A DNA stretch of 60,849 bases from Arthrobacter sp. Bi26 (GCF_918697925.1 NZ_CAKKMF010000023.1:1-60849), one strand, 5' to 3'. Numbered from the stretch's first letter, positions 26,167-35,902 are shown. A program made the numbers and translations. The notes: generated by a model from the sequence alone, not told the origin.

Positions 26167-27737
26167 GAATTCCCCTACGGTTCCAGCTGGTCGCATTGCA
26201 GCTGGGCATCGTGCTGGCTGTCCTCACGGCGGTAGGGGCGGTGACCATCCGGATGCAGGAACAACAGCTCCGGGACGCCTACAAGGGCCGCCTGATCGGC
26301 GTGGCCGAAAGTGTTGCCCAGCTGCCGTCCGTCATCAACGCGTTCGGAACGCCCTCGCCGGCCCAGACCATCCAGCCGATCGCGGAAGTCATCCGGCAGG
26401 CATCCAATGTCACGTACGTGGTGGTGACAGACCGGCACGGTGTCCGCCAGTCGCACCCCAATCCGGCGGAAATCGGGCGGCCGGTCTCCACCGATCCCTC
26501 TGTGCCCCTGTCCGGGGAGATCTATGTGGGCACCCAGACGGGCACGCTCGGTGAATCCTGGCGGGTGAAGGTTCCCATCTTCGATGCGGCCGGCACGGTG
26601 ATCGGCTCCGCTTCCGTGGGAGTGTTGGAGAGCACCCTGGCCGCCGACCTCCATGAGGATATGCCGCAGCTGTTCGGCTGGCTGCTCGGGGCGGCGCTGC
26701 TGAGTTCCCTTGGCGCGATGTACGTCTCGAAACTGGTCTGGCGGCGGATCTACAAGCTTGAGCCCGAGGACATCGCGGCCCTGCTTGAAACGCGCGACGC
26801 CATGCTCCACGGCCTGGGCGAAGGGCTCGTGGCGGTGGACGTGGACGGCAGGATCGCGCTGGTCAATGATGAGGCCCGCCGCCTGCTCGCGCTGGCCGGG
26901 GATATCACCGGGACGCCCGCCGCGGCGAGCCTGGAACCGGCGGTCCTCCGCTTGCTCTCGGCCGGGTCCGCCACGGAGGAACTGGTGCTCTCGGGCGAGC
27001 GGATCCTGCTGGGCAAGGTCAATGCGGCCACCGTCGACGGCCGCGAAGTCGGCAAGGTGCTGATCCTGCGGGACCGCACTGAACTGCACACCGTCCTGCG
27101 TGACCGCGACGGCGCCGTGGACGTGACGCAGGCCCTCCGCGCCCAGGCGCACGAATTCGCCAACAAGCTGCACGTCATTTCCGGACTGCTGGAGCTCGGA
27201 AAGCAGGACAAGGCCATCGAATACCTGGGCCGCAGCCACAACGACGCCGTTTTCGCGAACCGGCCGCAGGCGGCCGGAATCACCGATCACGGGGTCCAGG
27301 CCCTGCTGATCGCCAAGTCCACAGTCTGCGCCGAGCGCGGCATCGAGATCATCGTCAGCCCTGAGTCGCTGTGCTCCGCCGATGACTCGGGCGACGTTAT
27401 TACGGTTCTGGGCAACCTGATCGACAATGCTGTGGACGCTGCCGGCTACGACAGCACTGTTGCCGTCCGGCTGGGCGAGAGCGCCGACGGCGGGCGGACC
27501 ATCGTGGTGGAGGACGACGGGCCGGGCGTCCCGGTTGCGGAACGCGCTAAAGTGTTCGAGCCCGGCGTGACCAGCAAGGAAGCCGAGGGAATCAACAGCC
27601 GCGGGTTTGGGCTTGCCCTGGTCCAGCGGGTTGCCCTCCGGCGCGGAGGCCGGGCGGCGGTCTCCTCATCGGCATTGGGCGGAGCCTGCTTCTCGGTAGT
27701 GCTCAGGACAAAAGAGGCGGAACTACAAAAGCAATGA
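26157..27737 (+). CDS. CitA/DcuS-type sensor histidine kinase
   Basis: About 526 residues. An N-terminal helix (LVALQLGIVLAVLTAVGAV) and a second helix near 165-190 flank an extracytoplasmic PDC/sCache sensor domain. A PAS domain follows (GEGLVAVDVDGRIALVNDEARR). The SPOB-type H-box is RAQAHEFANKLHVISGLLEL with H332. The HATPase domain has LGNLIDNAVDAA and DDGPGVP. CitA/DcuS kinases sense external di- and tricarboxylates, which suits the divergent tctCBA. No Shine-Dalgarno precedes ATG 26157, so a leaderless mRNA or an upstream start (the frame is open to 26004) is possible. ATGA overlap couples it to the response regulator. Confidence 0.9.
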   Translation: MFHRIPLRFQLVALQLGIVLAVLTAVGAVTIRMQEQQLRDAYKGRLIGVAESVAQLPSVINAFGTPSPAQTIQPIAEVIRQASNVTYVVVTDRHGVRQSHPNPAEIGRPVSTDPSVPLSGEIYVGTQTGTLGESWRVKVPIFDAAGTVIGSASVGVLESTLAADLHEDMPQLFGWLLGAALLSSLGAMYVSKLVWRRIYKLEPEDIAALLETRDAMLHGLGEGLVAVDVDGRIALVNDEARRLLALAGDITGTPAAASLEPAVLRLLSAGSATEELVLSGERILLGKVNAATVDGREVGKVLILRDRTELHTVLRDRDGAVDVTQALRAQAHEFANKLHVISGLLELGKQDKAIEYLGRSHNDAVFANRPQAAGITDHGVQALLIAKSTVCAERGIEIIVSPESLCSADDSGDVITVLGNLIDNAVDAAGYDSTVAVRLGESADGGRTIVVEDDGPGVPVAERAKVFEPGVTSKEAEGINSRGFGLALVQRVALRRGGRAAVSSSALGGACFSVVLRTKEAELQKQ

Positions 27738-28453
27738 GCGCCATACGTACCCTCATCATTGACGATGACGTAGCAGTGGCCGGGATCCATCACGGGTTCC
27801 TGCTGGCACGCGGCGGATTCGACGTCGTGGCCATGGCCCACACCGGGCAACAGGGCCTCGATCTGGCCGCGGAGTTGGGGCCGGAGCTGGTGTTGCTGGA
27901 CATTCACCTGCCGGACATGTCCGGCCTGGACGTCCTGCAGCGGCTGCGCGGGCGCCGGCGGCCGGTGGATGTCCTCGTGATAACTGCGTCCCGGGAGCTC
28001 GACACGGTCCGGGGCGCGATGGCCGGCGGGGTGCTGCACTATCTGGTCAAGCCCTTCTCCTCGCAGGCATTGATCGAACGGCTGGACGAGTACGTCATGC
28101 TGCGGGAGGAGCTGGCCTCCGGAGCCGCCGGGCCGCTGGACCAGGCAAGCATCGACCGCCTGGTGGCTCCCTCCCGCCGGCCCGCGGCGGCGGAAACCCC
28201 TGCGGGACAGTCTGCCGAGCCGCTGGCCAGGCTGCCGAAGGGACTGTCCCGGCCCACGCTGGACGCCGTCATCGAGGCGCTGAGGGCCAGTCCCGAGGAC
28301 GTCTCGGCGGCCGGCCTGGCGGTCGAGCTCGGACTGTCGCGCGTCAGCGCCCGGCGTTATCTCGAATATCTGGTCATCCACGGCTTCGCAAGGCTCACGC
28401 CCCGTTATGGTGCGGCTGGGCGGCCGGAGAACCGGTACCTGTGGAAACGCTGA
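27734..28453 (+). CDS. CitB/DcuR-type response regulator
   Basis: A 239-residue two-domain regulator. The receiver domain has the acidic pocket D10-D12, phospho-acceptor D56 (LVLLDIHLPDMSGLDVL), TAS at 81-83 and the Lys in YLVKPF. An Ala/Pro-rich linker follows. The C-terminal winged HTH (residues about 175-239, ELGLSRVSARRYLEYL) is typical of CitB/DpiA. It should bind the tctC promoter when phosphorylated by the upstream kinase. Its stop codon is inside the first unit of a tandem repeat. Confidence 0.92.
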   Translation: MSAIRTLIIDDDVAVAGIHHGFLLARGGFDVVAMAHTGQQGLDLAAELGPELVLLDIHLPDMSGLDVLQRLRGRRRPVDVLVITASRELDTVRGAMAGGVLHYLVKPFSSQALIERLDEYVMLREELASGAAGPLDQASIDRLVAPSRRPAAAETPAGQSAEPLARLPKGLSRPTLDAVIEALRASPEDVSAAGLAVELGLSRVSARRYLEYLVIHGFARLTPRYGAAGRPENRYLWKR

Positions 28454-28569
28454 GCATGCCCAGTCTTCGGTACGGAACGCACTGAGCATGTCTACATCTT
28501 GGAGGCAGCACTGAGCATGTCCAGTTCTTGGAGGCAGCACTGAGCATGTCCAGTCTTAGGCGCGGACAG
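28451..28569. repeat. Four tandem units of about 29 bp at the response-regulator 3' end
   Basis: Units begin TGAGCATG(T/C)C at 28451, 28483, 28512 and 28541. Units 2 and 3 are 29 bases and nearly identical. Unit 1 is 32 bases and unit 4 diverges in its second half. The first unit starts exactly at the TGA stop of the response regulator. There are no spacers, so this is not a CRISPR array. Confidence 0.85.
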
Positions 28570-28628
28570 CCCGGGACGCCTGGCACAAATGCGGGCCACG
28601 GGCCAGGGGTTGCGCGTCACAGGGCACC

Positions 28629-29389
28629 CATTCGACGCAGGTGGCCGCTATAGGACCCGCCAATCCGGCCATCCGTGGCGAATCGACGACGTCCAGCCGG
28701 GGAGGGCCCTACATCGGCACCCACGAAACCGCCCGGCCACCTAGGGACCATGGGCGCAGGCCCTCGGGGACTGTCGAGGATTCAGAGCCACAGGGCGCCC
28801 ATTCGACGCAGATGGCCACAATAGGACCGCCAATCCGCCCATCCGTGGCGAATCGACGACGTCCAGCCGGGCAGGGCCCTACATCGGCACCCACGAAACC
28901 GCCCGGCAACACAGGAAGTGTCGGCACCCACGAAACCGCCCGGCCACCCAGGGACCATGGGCACAGGCCCTCGGGGACGGGTCGAGGATTCAGCGTCACG
29001 GGGCAGCCTTTCGACGCAGATGGCCGCAATAGGGCCCGTCAGTCCGGCCATCTGTGGCGAATCGACGAGGTCCAGCCGGGCAGGGCCCTACATCGGCACC
29101 CACGAAACCGCCCGGCAACACAGGAGTGTCGGCACCCACGAAACCGCCCAGCCATCCCAGGGACCATGGGCACAGGCCCTCGGGGACGGGCCGAGGATTC
29201 AGAGCCACGGGGCACCCATTCGACGCAGATGGCCGCAATAGGACCGTCAATCCGGCCATCTGTGGCGAATCGACGACGTCCAGCCGGGCAGGGCCCTACA
29301 TCGGCACCCACGAAACCGCCCAGCCACACCCATTCGACGCAGATGGCCGCAATAGGACCGCCAATCCGGCCATCTGTGGCGAATCGACG
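28629..29389. repeat. Five-copy array of a composite hairpin-bearing repeat
   Basis: The module TTCGACGCAGATGGCCGC ... CCGGCCATCTGTGGCGAA starts at 28631, 28802, 29010, 29219 and 29333, giving intervals of 171, 208, 209 and 114 bases. Its two arms are imperfect inverted repeats of about 20 bases around a 15-20-base loop. Between hairpins lie a conserved GGCACCCACGAAACCGCCC element (once or twice per unit) and a GGGACCATGGGC(A/G)CAGGCCC segment. The unequal intervals are not all multiples of three, and open frames exist on both strands, so I regard it as non-coding. It fills the gap between the convergent response regulator and lyase genes. Confidence 0.85.
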
Positions 29390-29474
29390 TTTCACACGGC
29401 AGAGCCTCACCTGGGCACACGTCGGTGGGCACACGTCGGTGGGCAGCTGGGCGAGGGGCGGGAACTTCCGGCGG

Positions 29475-30308
29475 CTACCGGCCCGCGCGGCGCAGCGTGG
29501 GCGCGGCGTGCTTGAGGATGGGTCCGTCGATCATCTTGCCCTTGAACTGGAAGACGCCCGTGCCTGCCGCGGAGGCAGCGGCGAGCAGCTCGGCTGCCGC
29601 TGAGACGTCTTCTTCTGTTGGCGCGTAAGCTTCGCGGACCACGGCCACCTGGTCCGGGTGGATGCACGCTTTGGACGCAAATCCGGACGCCACGGCGTCA
29701 CGGGATTCGAGGGCCAGCCCGGCCAGGTCCGGGATGTTGACGTAGACGGCGTCGATTGCGTCCTTGCCGAAGGCGCCGGCGGCCAGGAGCACGCTGGAGC
29801 GGGCGTGCAGCGCGACGGCCCGGTAGCCGCCGCTTTCCGTCCTGCTGGAGGTTCCGCCGAGCGAGGCCAGCAGGTCCTCCGCACCCCACATCAAGGCCAC
29901 CACATTGGGTTCGGCGGCGATGGCGGCGGCATTGAGGACACCTGCGGCCGTCTCACAGAGGGCAACCACGCTGTAGCCCTCGAGCTCCTTCAGCTGGGCG
30001 GCGCTCTCGGCCTTGGCCAGCATGACGTGCCGGTAGGGCGTGTGCTTGAGGCAGTGCAGGTCCTTCTCGAACTCGTCCGTGCCGGCCGGGTTGACCCGGA
30101 TGATCGTGCGGCTCGGATCCAGTTCCGGGACGTCGCCGGTGGCGCCGAGTTGGGCGAGGATGGCGCCGCGGGCCCGCTGCTTGTCGGCGGGGGCGACTGC
30201 GTCCTCGAGGTCAACGATCACGGTATCGGAGCGCTCGGCGGCTTTCTGGTACCGCTCGGGGCGGTCGGCGGGGCAGAACAGCAGGGCAGGACCCATCAGG
30301 AAACTCAT
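29475..30308 (-). CDS. CitE-like HpcH/HpaI-family acyl-CoA lyase
   Basis: About 277 residues from ATG 30308, whose ATGA overlaps the MaoC stop. The TIM-barrel lyase has LLFCPADRPERYQKAAERSD at the N-terminus, VIVDLEDAVAPADK (metal-binding region), IIRVNPAGTDEFEKDL and the later Glu-containing ALCETAAGVLNAAAI. Family members cleave beta-hydroxyacyl-CoA thioesters such as malyl-, citramalyl- or HMG-CoA. The mycobacterial homologue in the same gene context (Rv2498c) is reported to be a bifunctional lyase for leucine catabolism and itaconate breakdown. By context this enzyme should cleave HMG-CoA to acetoacetate and acetyl-CoA. It is the last gene of the operon. Confidence 0.9.
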   Translation of the reverse strand: MSFLMGPALLFCPADRPERYQKAAERSDTVIVDLEDAVAPADKQRARGAILAQLGATGDVPELDPSRTIIRVNPAGTDEFEKDLHCLKHTPYRHVMLAKAESAAQLKELEGYSVVALCETAAGVLNAAAIAAEPNVVALMWGAEDLLASLGGTSSRTESGGYRAVALHARSSVLLAAGAFGKDAIDAVYVNIPDLAGLALESRDAVASGFASKACIHPDQVAVVREAYAPTEEDVSAAAELLAAASAAGTGVFQFKGKMIDGPILKHAAPTLRRAGR

Positions 30309-30865
30309 GTTTCTATTGTCCCCTTTTGCGCGGCTTCCAGCTCGGCAGCTGCGTGGGCCTCGCGTGTCCACATCAGGCAGCTGCGGGCAGCGAGCGCCAC
30401 CACGTCCCCGCGCTGGTTCCGCCCCGTGTGCTGCATGGTCACGATGCCCTGGCCTGGGCGGGACGCGGACAGCCGTTTCCCGGTGACCACCGTCTCCGTG
30501 TACAGGGTGTCCCCGTGATACAGCGGGCGCGGAAAGGACACGTCCGTCAGGCCCAGCTGGGCGATGATGGTGCCCTGGGTCAGCTGCGGCACGGACTGGC
30601 CCACCACGGTGGCCAGGGTGAACATCGAATTCATCAGCCGCTGGCCGAACGGCTGCCCGGCGCTCCAGGCCGCGTCGAGGTGCAGGGCCTGGGTGTTCAT
30701 GGTCATGGTGGTGAACAAGACGTTATCCGTCTCCGTGACGGTCCGGCCCGGCCGGTGGGCGTAGACCACGCCCTCCTCCAGCTCGTCGAAATAGAGGCCG
30801 CGCTGCTCGATCACCCGGGGGGTGCCGGCAACGGGGCTAGGGGCGGATCGGTCTGCGTCACTCAT
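30305..30865 (-). CDS. MaoC-family enoyl-CoA hydratase
   Basis: A 186-residue hot-dog-fold protein. [20 protein letters not shown] opens the domain. [19 protein letters not shown] is the hydratase 2 region with its Asp/His pair, and [18 protein letters not shown] is the strand near the active site. The MaoC hydratases of this type add water to 2-enoyl-CoAs with (R)-stereochemistry. It lies between CoA-transferase and CitE-like genes, as Rv2499c does. I infer it replaces the usual crotonase-type 3-methylglutaconyl-CoA hydratase in leucine breakdown. ATGA overlaps tie it to both neighbours. Confidence 0.88.
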   Translation of the reverse strand: MSDADRSAPSPVAGTPRVIEQRGLYFDELEEGVVYAHRPGRTVTETDNVLFTTMTMNTQALHLDAAWSAGQPFGQRLMNSMFTLATVVGQSVPQLTQGTIIAQLGLTDVSFPRPLYHGDTLYTETVVTGKRLSASRPGQGIVTMQHTGRNQRGDVVALAARSCLMWTREAHAAAELEAAQKGTIET

Positions 30866-31623
30866 ACGGTCAGTTCCTGGTCTTCCTCAAAGAGTTCGGC
30901 TCCGGTGGCCGCCACGACGTCCTCCACGGACACGTTCGGCGCCAGTTCGCGCAGCACCAGCCGGGGCGGCCCGGCGTCGGTCACGACGTCGATCACGGCG
31001 AGGTCGGTGATGATGCGGTCCACGCAGCCCTTGCCGGTCAGCGGCAGTGTGCAGGTTTCCACGATTTTCGGCCTCCCGTTGCGGTCCACGTGATCCATCA
31101 TCACGATCACCTTCTTGGCCCCGAACACGAGGTCCATCGCACCGCCCATGCCCTTGACCATTTTGCCCGGGATCATCCAGTTGGCGAGGTCGCCGTTGGC
31201 GGCGACCTCCATGGCGCCGAGCACGGCCACATCGACGTGGCCGCCCCGGATCATGCCGAAGGAGGCGGCCGAATCGAAGAACGCCGCGCCCTTGTTGACC
31301 GTGACGGTTTCCTTGCCGGCATTGATCAGGTCCGGATCGATCTGGTCCTCGGCCGGGTAGGGTCCGACGCCCAGGATGCCGTTCTCCGAATGCAGCACCA
31401 CCTCGACGCCGGCCGGAATGTAATTGGGTATCAGCGTCGGCATGCCGATGCCGAGGTTGACGTACTGGCCGTTGTGCAGTTCCTGCGCCACCCGGGCGGC
31501 GAGTTCATTGCGGGTCCAGCCCTTGCTCTCAACACCGGCGGGGTGTTCGAGCGCGGAGCGCCGGTATTCGTGGCGCACGGCCTCGGGACGGGGCGGGGCG
31601 TCTTGGGCTTTGTTCGTTTCCAC
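30862..31623 (-). CDS. scoB: 3-oxoacid CoA-transferase subunit B
   Basis: A 253-residue subunit with the catalytic glutamate in [16 protein letters not shown] (E80). [20 protein letters not shown] precedes it, and [20 protein letters not shown] follows. It forms an alpha2-beta2 enzyme with the next protein, moving CoA between succinate and 3-oxoacids such as acetoacetate. It would activate the acetoacetate released by the CitE-like lyase. A 35-residue N-terminal extension is present. It overlaps the MaoC gene by four bases (ATGA) and lies 2 bases after scoA. Confidence 0.93.
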   Translation of the reverse strand: METNKAQDAPPRPEAVRHEYRRSALEHPAGVESKGWTRNELAARVAQELHNGQYVNLGIGMPTLIPNYIPAGVEVVLHSENGILGVGPYPAEDQIDPDLINAGKETVTVNKGAAFFDSAASFGMIRGGHVDVAVLGAMEVAANGDLANWMIPGKMVKGMGGAMDLVFGAKKVIVMMDHVDRNGRPKIVETCTLPLTGKGCVDRIITDLAVIDVVTDAGPPRLVLRELAPNVSVEDVVAATGAELFEEDQELTV

Positions 31624-31625
31624 GG

Positions 31626-32426
31626 CTATGCTCCTGCCTGCTCTGGCGCCTGCTTTGGTGCGCCGGAGGCCCCGGTGGTCACCGCAACCGTCCGCTTCTC
31701 AATGCGTTTCTCGCCCTGCGGGGCCAGCACCACGCGCTGGACGAAGATCCCAGGGACGTGGACGTGCTCCGGGTCCAGTTCCCCCGGCTGCACAAGTTCC
31801 TCGACCTCGGCGATCGTGATCTTCCCGGCCATGGCGCACAGCGGGTTGAAATTCATGGCGGTGGCGTGGAAGACGAGATTGCCGTGGCGGTCACCCTTCC
31901 AGGCGTGAACCAGGCCGAAGTCGGGCGTGAGCGATTCTTCCAGCACGTAGTCGGCGCCGTGGAAGCTGCGCACTTCCTTGGCGGCAGAGGCGATCGCTAC
32001 GTTGCCGTCGGCGTCGTACTTCTGCGGCAGGCCGCCGTCAGACACCTGGGTTCCGACGCCGGCCGGCGTGTAGAAGGCGGGAATGCCGGCCCCGCCGGCG
32101 CGCAGCTTTTCGGCCAGCGTACCCTGCGGGGTGAGGACCACCTCCAGCTCGCCGGCGAGGTATTGCCGGGCGAACTCTTTGTTCTCCCCCACGTAGGAGC
32201 TGATGGTGCGCCGGATCCGGCCGTCCTTGAGCAGGATCCCGAGGCCCCAGTCGTCCACGCCGCAGTTGTTGCTGACGGTTTCCAGGTCCGTGGCGCCGCG
32301 CTCGTGCAGGGCCTCGATCAAGGTCACGGGGATGCCGCACAGCCCGAACCCGCCGACGGCGAGGGAGGCGCCGTCGTGGATGTCCGCGACAGCCTCGGCT
32401 GCGCTGGCAACAACTTTGTTGATCAT
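31626..32426 (-). CDS. scoA: 3-oxoacid CoA-transferase subunit A
   Basis: A 266-residue subunit with the family opening [20 protein letters not shown] and [39 protein letters not shown] follows, then [23 protein letters not shown]. It partners the B subunit. The C-terminal 20 residues ([14 protein letters not shown]) are a low-complexity tail. It lies 20 bases after the acyl-CoA dehydrogenase stop in the same operon. Confidence 0.93.
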   Translation of the reverse strand: MINKVVASAAEAVADIHDGASLAVGGFGLCGIPVTLIEALHERGATDLETVSNNCGVDDWGLGILLKDGRIRRTISSYVGENKEFARQYLAGELEVVLTPQGTLAEKLRAGGAGIPAFYTPAGVGTQVSDGGLPQKYDADGNVAIASAAKEVRSFHGADYVLEESLTPDFGLVHAWKGDRHGNLVFHATAMNFNPLCAMAGKITIAEVEELVQPGELDPEHVHVPGIFVQRVVLAPQGEKRIEKRTVAVTTGASGAPKQAPEQAGA

Positions 32427-32445
32427 CGGTGATCCTTCCGGCCGG

Positions 32446-33609
32446 CTACAGTCCCAGTTCGCGGGCGATCAGCATCAGCTGGACCTCCGTGGTGCCCTCG
32501 CCGACTTCAAGGATCTTGGAGTCGCGGTAGTGGCGCGCCACGGTGAATTCGTTGATGAAGCCATAGCCGCCGAACACCTGGGTGGCGTCCCGCGCGTTGT
32601 CCATGGCTGCCTCGCCTGCGACCATCTTAGCGATGGCCGCCTGCGTCTTGAACGGCTTGCCGGCAAGCATCCGGGCGGCAGCGTCGTAGTAGGCCAGGCG
32701 GGCCGTGTGGGCGCGTGCTTCCATCCGGGCGATCTTGAACGCAATGGCCTGGTACTTGCCGATGTTCTGCCCGAACGCGCTGCGTTCCTTGGCGTATTTC
32801 ACCGACAGGTCCACGCAGCCCTGGGCCGCGCCGACGGCCAGGGCTGCGATCGCGATCCGGCCCTCGTCCAGGATGGAGAGGAAGTTGGCGTAGCCGCGGC
32901 CCTGGGTGCCCAGCAGGTTTTCCTCGGGGACGTGGACGTTGTTGAGCGTCAGCGGGTGGGTGTCCGAGGCGTTCCAGCCGACCTTGTTGTAGGCCTTCTC
33001 GGCTTTGAAGCCCGGGGTGTTGGTGGGCACCAGGATGGTGGAGATTTCCTTCTTGATGCTGCCGTCCGGGCGTTCGTCCTGGCCGGTCACCGCGGTGACG
33101 GTGACGAGCTTGGTGATGTCGGTGCCGGAGTTGGTGATGAACTCCTTGTTGCCGTTGATGACCCACTCTCCGCCGCCGCGTTTGGCGGTGGTCTTCGTTC
33201 CGCCGGCGTCCGAGCCGGCTTCCGGCTCGGTCAGGCCGAAGCCGGCGAGCGCCTTGCCGGAGGCCAGCAGCGGCAGCCACTCCTCCTTTTGGGCGGCGTT
33301 GCCGAAGCGGTGGATCGGCATGGCACCGAGGGAGACGCCGGCCTCGAGTGTGATGGCGACGGACTGGTCCACCCGGCCAAGCTGTTCCAGGGCCAGGGCG
33401 AGGGCGAAGTAGTCGCCGCCCATGCCGCCGAACTCTTCCGGGAACGGCAGGCCGAACAGGCCCATGTCCGCCATCTGGGCGACGATTTCGTAGGGGAAGC
33501 TGTGTTCCTCGTCGTGCTTGGCGGAAACCGGGGCCACCACTTCGTCGGCGAATTCGCGGACGGTGTTGCTGAGGTCCTGGTAATCCTCGCTGAGTTCAAA
33601 ATCTGCCAT
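32446..33609 (-). CDS. Short/branched-chain acyl-CoA dehydrogenase (FadE19-like)
   Basis: A 387-residue flavoenzyme. FGLTEPEAGSDAGGTKTTA is the first FAD/substrate signature, QVFGGYGFINEF the second region. The catalytic base is E371 in the C-terminal EVGEGTTEVQ. Human isovaleryl-CoA dehydrogenase instead has an Ala here and its Glu earlier, in an LDLERL segment. This protein has LDEGRI at that point, so it is SCAD/SBCAD-like by its active site even though its operon is that of leucine breakdown. It oxidises an acyl-CoA to the 2-enoyl-CoA and passes electrons to ETF. It is equivalent in position to mycobacterial FadE19. Confidence 0.9.
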   Translation of the reverse strand: MADFELSEDYQDLSNTVREFADEVVAPVSAKHDEEHSFPYEIVAQMADMGLFGLPFPEEFGGMGGDYFALALALEQLGRVDQSVAITLEAGVSLGAMPIHRFGNAAQKEEWLPLLASGKALAGFGLTEPEAGSDAGGTKTTAKRGGGEWVINGNKEFITNSGTDITKLVTVTAVTGQDERPDGSIKKEISTILVPTNTPGFKAEKAYNKVGWNASDTHPLTLNNVHVPEENLLGTQGRGYANFLSILDEGRIAIAALAVGAAQGCVDLSVKYAKERSAFGQNIGKYQAIAFKIARMEARAHTARLAYYDAAARMLAGKPFKTQAAIAKMVAGEAAMDNARDATQVFGGYGFINEFTVARHYRDSKILEVGEGTTEVQLMLIARELGL

Positions 33610-33705
33610 GGGAGTGACTCCTGTGTCTGAGGTATTTCTGTGGTCTGTTGAAAGGGGTGTTGGGTCAGCGGCGGGCGTTGCTCCGCGGGCGTCAGTACGG
33701 TGCGG

Positions 33706-35895
33706 TCATTCGGCCGCGCCCATCGCGATGACCGCTTCCTCGATCGTGTCCTCGGCCTTCGAAGGCTCGGCCGGGACGGCGGGGTGGATCGTCGCCAGCA
33801 CCTGGTCTGCCTTGACGAGGTCGCCTGGCCCGACGCTGATGTGGACGGTTCCGTCGAGGGGCGCCACGAGCTGGTGCTCCATCTTCATAGCCTCCACGGA
33901 GAGCAGCACTTGGCCGGCTTCCACGGCGTCACCGTTGCTGACGGACACGGACACCACGGTGCCGGGCATCGGCGAGCGCACCGCCGGGTCAGCGGCGCCT
34001 TCCTCGCGTTCGATCGCGGCCAGCACCCGGGCGAGCCGGGTCTCCCGGGTGAGCACCTCCAGGCGGCAGGACCAGCCCTCGTTGCCGAGGAAAAGTTCCG
34101 TGGGCGTCGTGTTGTTGTCCCGGTCTGGGCGGATCGGTCCCTGAGACACGGCCACGAGCGAGTACACCCGGGCTTCGCCGCCCAGGGTCAGCTCTGCGTG
34201 GTTGCGGTTGGGGAAGCGAAGCGAAGCCGTGCGCTGCGGCCCGCCGTCGACGGTCACTGCCGCCGTGCCCTGCCCCACGGCGCCGGACACCTCAACCGTC
34301 GCGACACCGCCGTCGGGAGTGCCAAGGCTGATCCGCCGTGGGGCGGGGGCACCAAGCCTCCAACCGTCGCGAAGGTCCCACGGGCCTTTCCCGGCGGCCT
34401 GCGCATCGTGCTCCTGCGTGGCAGCTGCGTAGAGCGCCGCGGCAGCGATCTCGAAGTCGCCCGGGCGGCGGAAGGAGAACTCCGGCATTTTGCGCTCTAT
34501 CAGACCGGTGTCGAGGCGCCCGGCCCGGACGTCGGCGTCGTTGATCAGGAGCCGCAAGTACTCAACGTTGGTGTCGATGCCAAGTGCCGTGTAGCCGGCG
34601 AGGGCCCGGTCCAGGGTGTCGAGGGCCTCGGTGCGGTCCTGACCCCACGCGATGACCTTGGAAATCATCGGGTCATAGCTGGAAGAGATCTCCAGGTCCT
34701 CCAGCAGGGCAGAATCGACCCGGACTTGGCCATCTGCGTCACCGGGCAGTTCGTCCAGCACGAGGACCCTGCCCGTCGAGGGCAGGAAGTTCTTCTCCGG
34801 AACCTCCGCGTACACGCGGGCCTCGACCGAGTGGCCGTTGAGCACGACGTCGTCCTGCCGGACGGTGAGTTCCCCGCCGGCGGCGATCCGGACCTGCCAT
34901 TCAACGAGGTCGATGCCGGTGACCATCTCGGTGACGGGGTGTTCGACCTGCAAACGGGTGTTCATCTCCATGAAGAAGAACTCGTCCGGGGCGTTGTCCG
35001 AGACCAGGAATTCGACAGTGCCGGCGCCGGAGTAGTTGACGCTGCGCGCGGCGTTGCAGGCGGCCTCGCCGAGACGGGCCCGGATGTCCGCGCCGTCGGG
35101 CAGGGATTCCAGCAGCGGGGACGGCGCCTCCTCGATGACTTTCTGGTGGCGGCGCTGCAGGGAGCACTCGCGCTCCCCGAGGTGGATGACGTTGCCGTGG
35201 TTGTCGGCAAGGACCTGCACCTCGATGTGGCGCGGGGTGAGCACGAGCCGTTCCAGGAACAGGGTGTCATCGCCGAAGGCACTCGCCGCGACCCGCCGGG
35301 CGGTGGCCAGGGTGGCTTCGAGGTCCTCGGGCCGTTCCACGATGTGCATGCCCTTCCCGCCGCCACCGGCGGAGGGCTTGATCAGCAGCGGGAAGCCGAC
35401 GCCGGCCGCGGCCTCGATCAGTTGCGCGTCCGTCATGTCCGGTTCGGCGATGCCCGGGACCACCGGGACGCCGTAGCCGGTGACGTGGTTTTTGGAGCGG
35501 ATCTTGTCGCCCATGACGTTCAGGGATTCGACGCCGGGGCCGATGAACGTGATCCCGGCGTCCGCCAGGGCACGGGCGAAGTCGACGTTCTCGCTCAGGA
35601 AGCCGTAGCCCGGGTGCACGGCCTCGGCGCCGGTGTCGCGGCAGGCCTTCAGGATGGCCTCGATCTTCAGGTAGCTCTCGGTGGCGGCGGCCGGGCCGAT
35701 CCTGACCGCGACGTCGGCCTCCCGCACGTGCCGCGCGCCGGCATCGGCGTCGGAATAGACGGCCACCGAACGGATCCCCAGGGCGCGCAGGGTCCGGATG
35801 ACGCGGCAGGCGATCTCGCCGCGGTTGGCGACGAGCACGGTGCCGAACAGGGGCTTCTGGGGTGTCAAAGGTGCAGTCGACAAAGAAATAGTCAC
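33706..35895 (-). CDS. Acyl-CoA carboxylase alpha subunit (biotin carboxylase + BCCP)
   Basis: A 729-residue subunit. The biotin carboxylase domain starts [20 protein letters not shown]. The ATP-grasp loop is [19 protein letters not shown], and [21 protein letters not shown] and [15 protein letters not shown] follow. The C-terminal biotinyl domain carries VEAMKMEH with the biotin lysine at about 671. About 150 residues between the domains form the BT-like linker seen in methylcrotonyl-CoA carboxylase. The product is AccA1/LiuD-like. With the beta subunit downstream-encoded partner it would carboxylate 3-methylcrotonyl-CoA. Propionyl- or geranyl-CoA specificity cannot be excluded from sequence. 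Confidence 0.93.
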   Translation of the reverse strand: MTISLSTAPLTPQKPLFGTVLVANRGEIACRVIRTLRALGIRSVAVYSDADAGARHVREADVAVRIGPAAATESYLKIEAILKACRDTGAEAVHPGYGFLSENVDFARALADAGITFIGPGVESLNVMGDKIRSKNHVTGYGVPVVPGIAEPDMTDAQLIEAAAGVGFPLLIKPSAGGGGKGMHIVERPEDLEATLATARRVAASAFGDDTLFLERLVLTPRHIEVQVLADNHGNVIHLGERECSLQRRHQKVIEEAPSPLLESLPDGADIRARLGEAACNAARSVNYSGAGTVEFLVSDNAPDEFFFMEMNTRLQVEHPVTEMVTGIDLVEWQVRIAAGGELTVRQDDVVLNGHSVEARVYAEVPEKNFLPSTGRVLVLDELPGDADGQVRVDSALLEDLEISSSYDPMISKVIAWGQDRTEALDTLDRALAGYTALGIDTNVEYLRLLINDADVRAGRLDTGLIERKMPEFSFRRPGDFEIAAAALYAAATQEHDAQAAGKGPWDLRDGWRLGAPAPRRISLGTPDGGVATVEVSGAVGQGTAAVTVDGGPQRTASLRFPNRNHAELTLGGEARVYSLVAVSQGPIRPDRDNNTTPTELFLGNEGWSCRLEVLTRETRLARVLAAIEREEGAADPAVRSPMPGTVVSVSVSNGDAVEAGQVLLSVEAMKMEHQLVAPLDGTVHISVGPGDLVKADQVLATIHPAVPAEPSKAEDTIEEAVIAMGAAE

Positions 35896-35902
35896 AGCTG
35901 GC

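Noticed and set aside
28451..29389. CRISPR array
   Set aside because: The short repeats are directly abutting with no unique spacers, the long repeats are more than 100 bases apart with conserved intervening sequence, and no cas genes are present.
28641..29603. A repetitive protein encoded by the hairpin array, with candidate frames on both strands
   Set aside because: Unit lengths of 171, 208, 209 and 114 are not all multiples of three, frames switch between units, no ribosome site is seen, and structure is better conserved than any reading frame.
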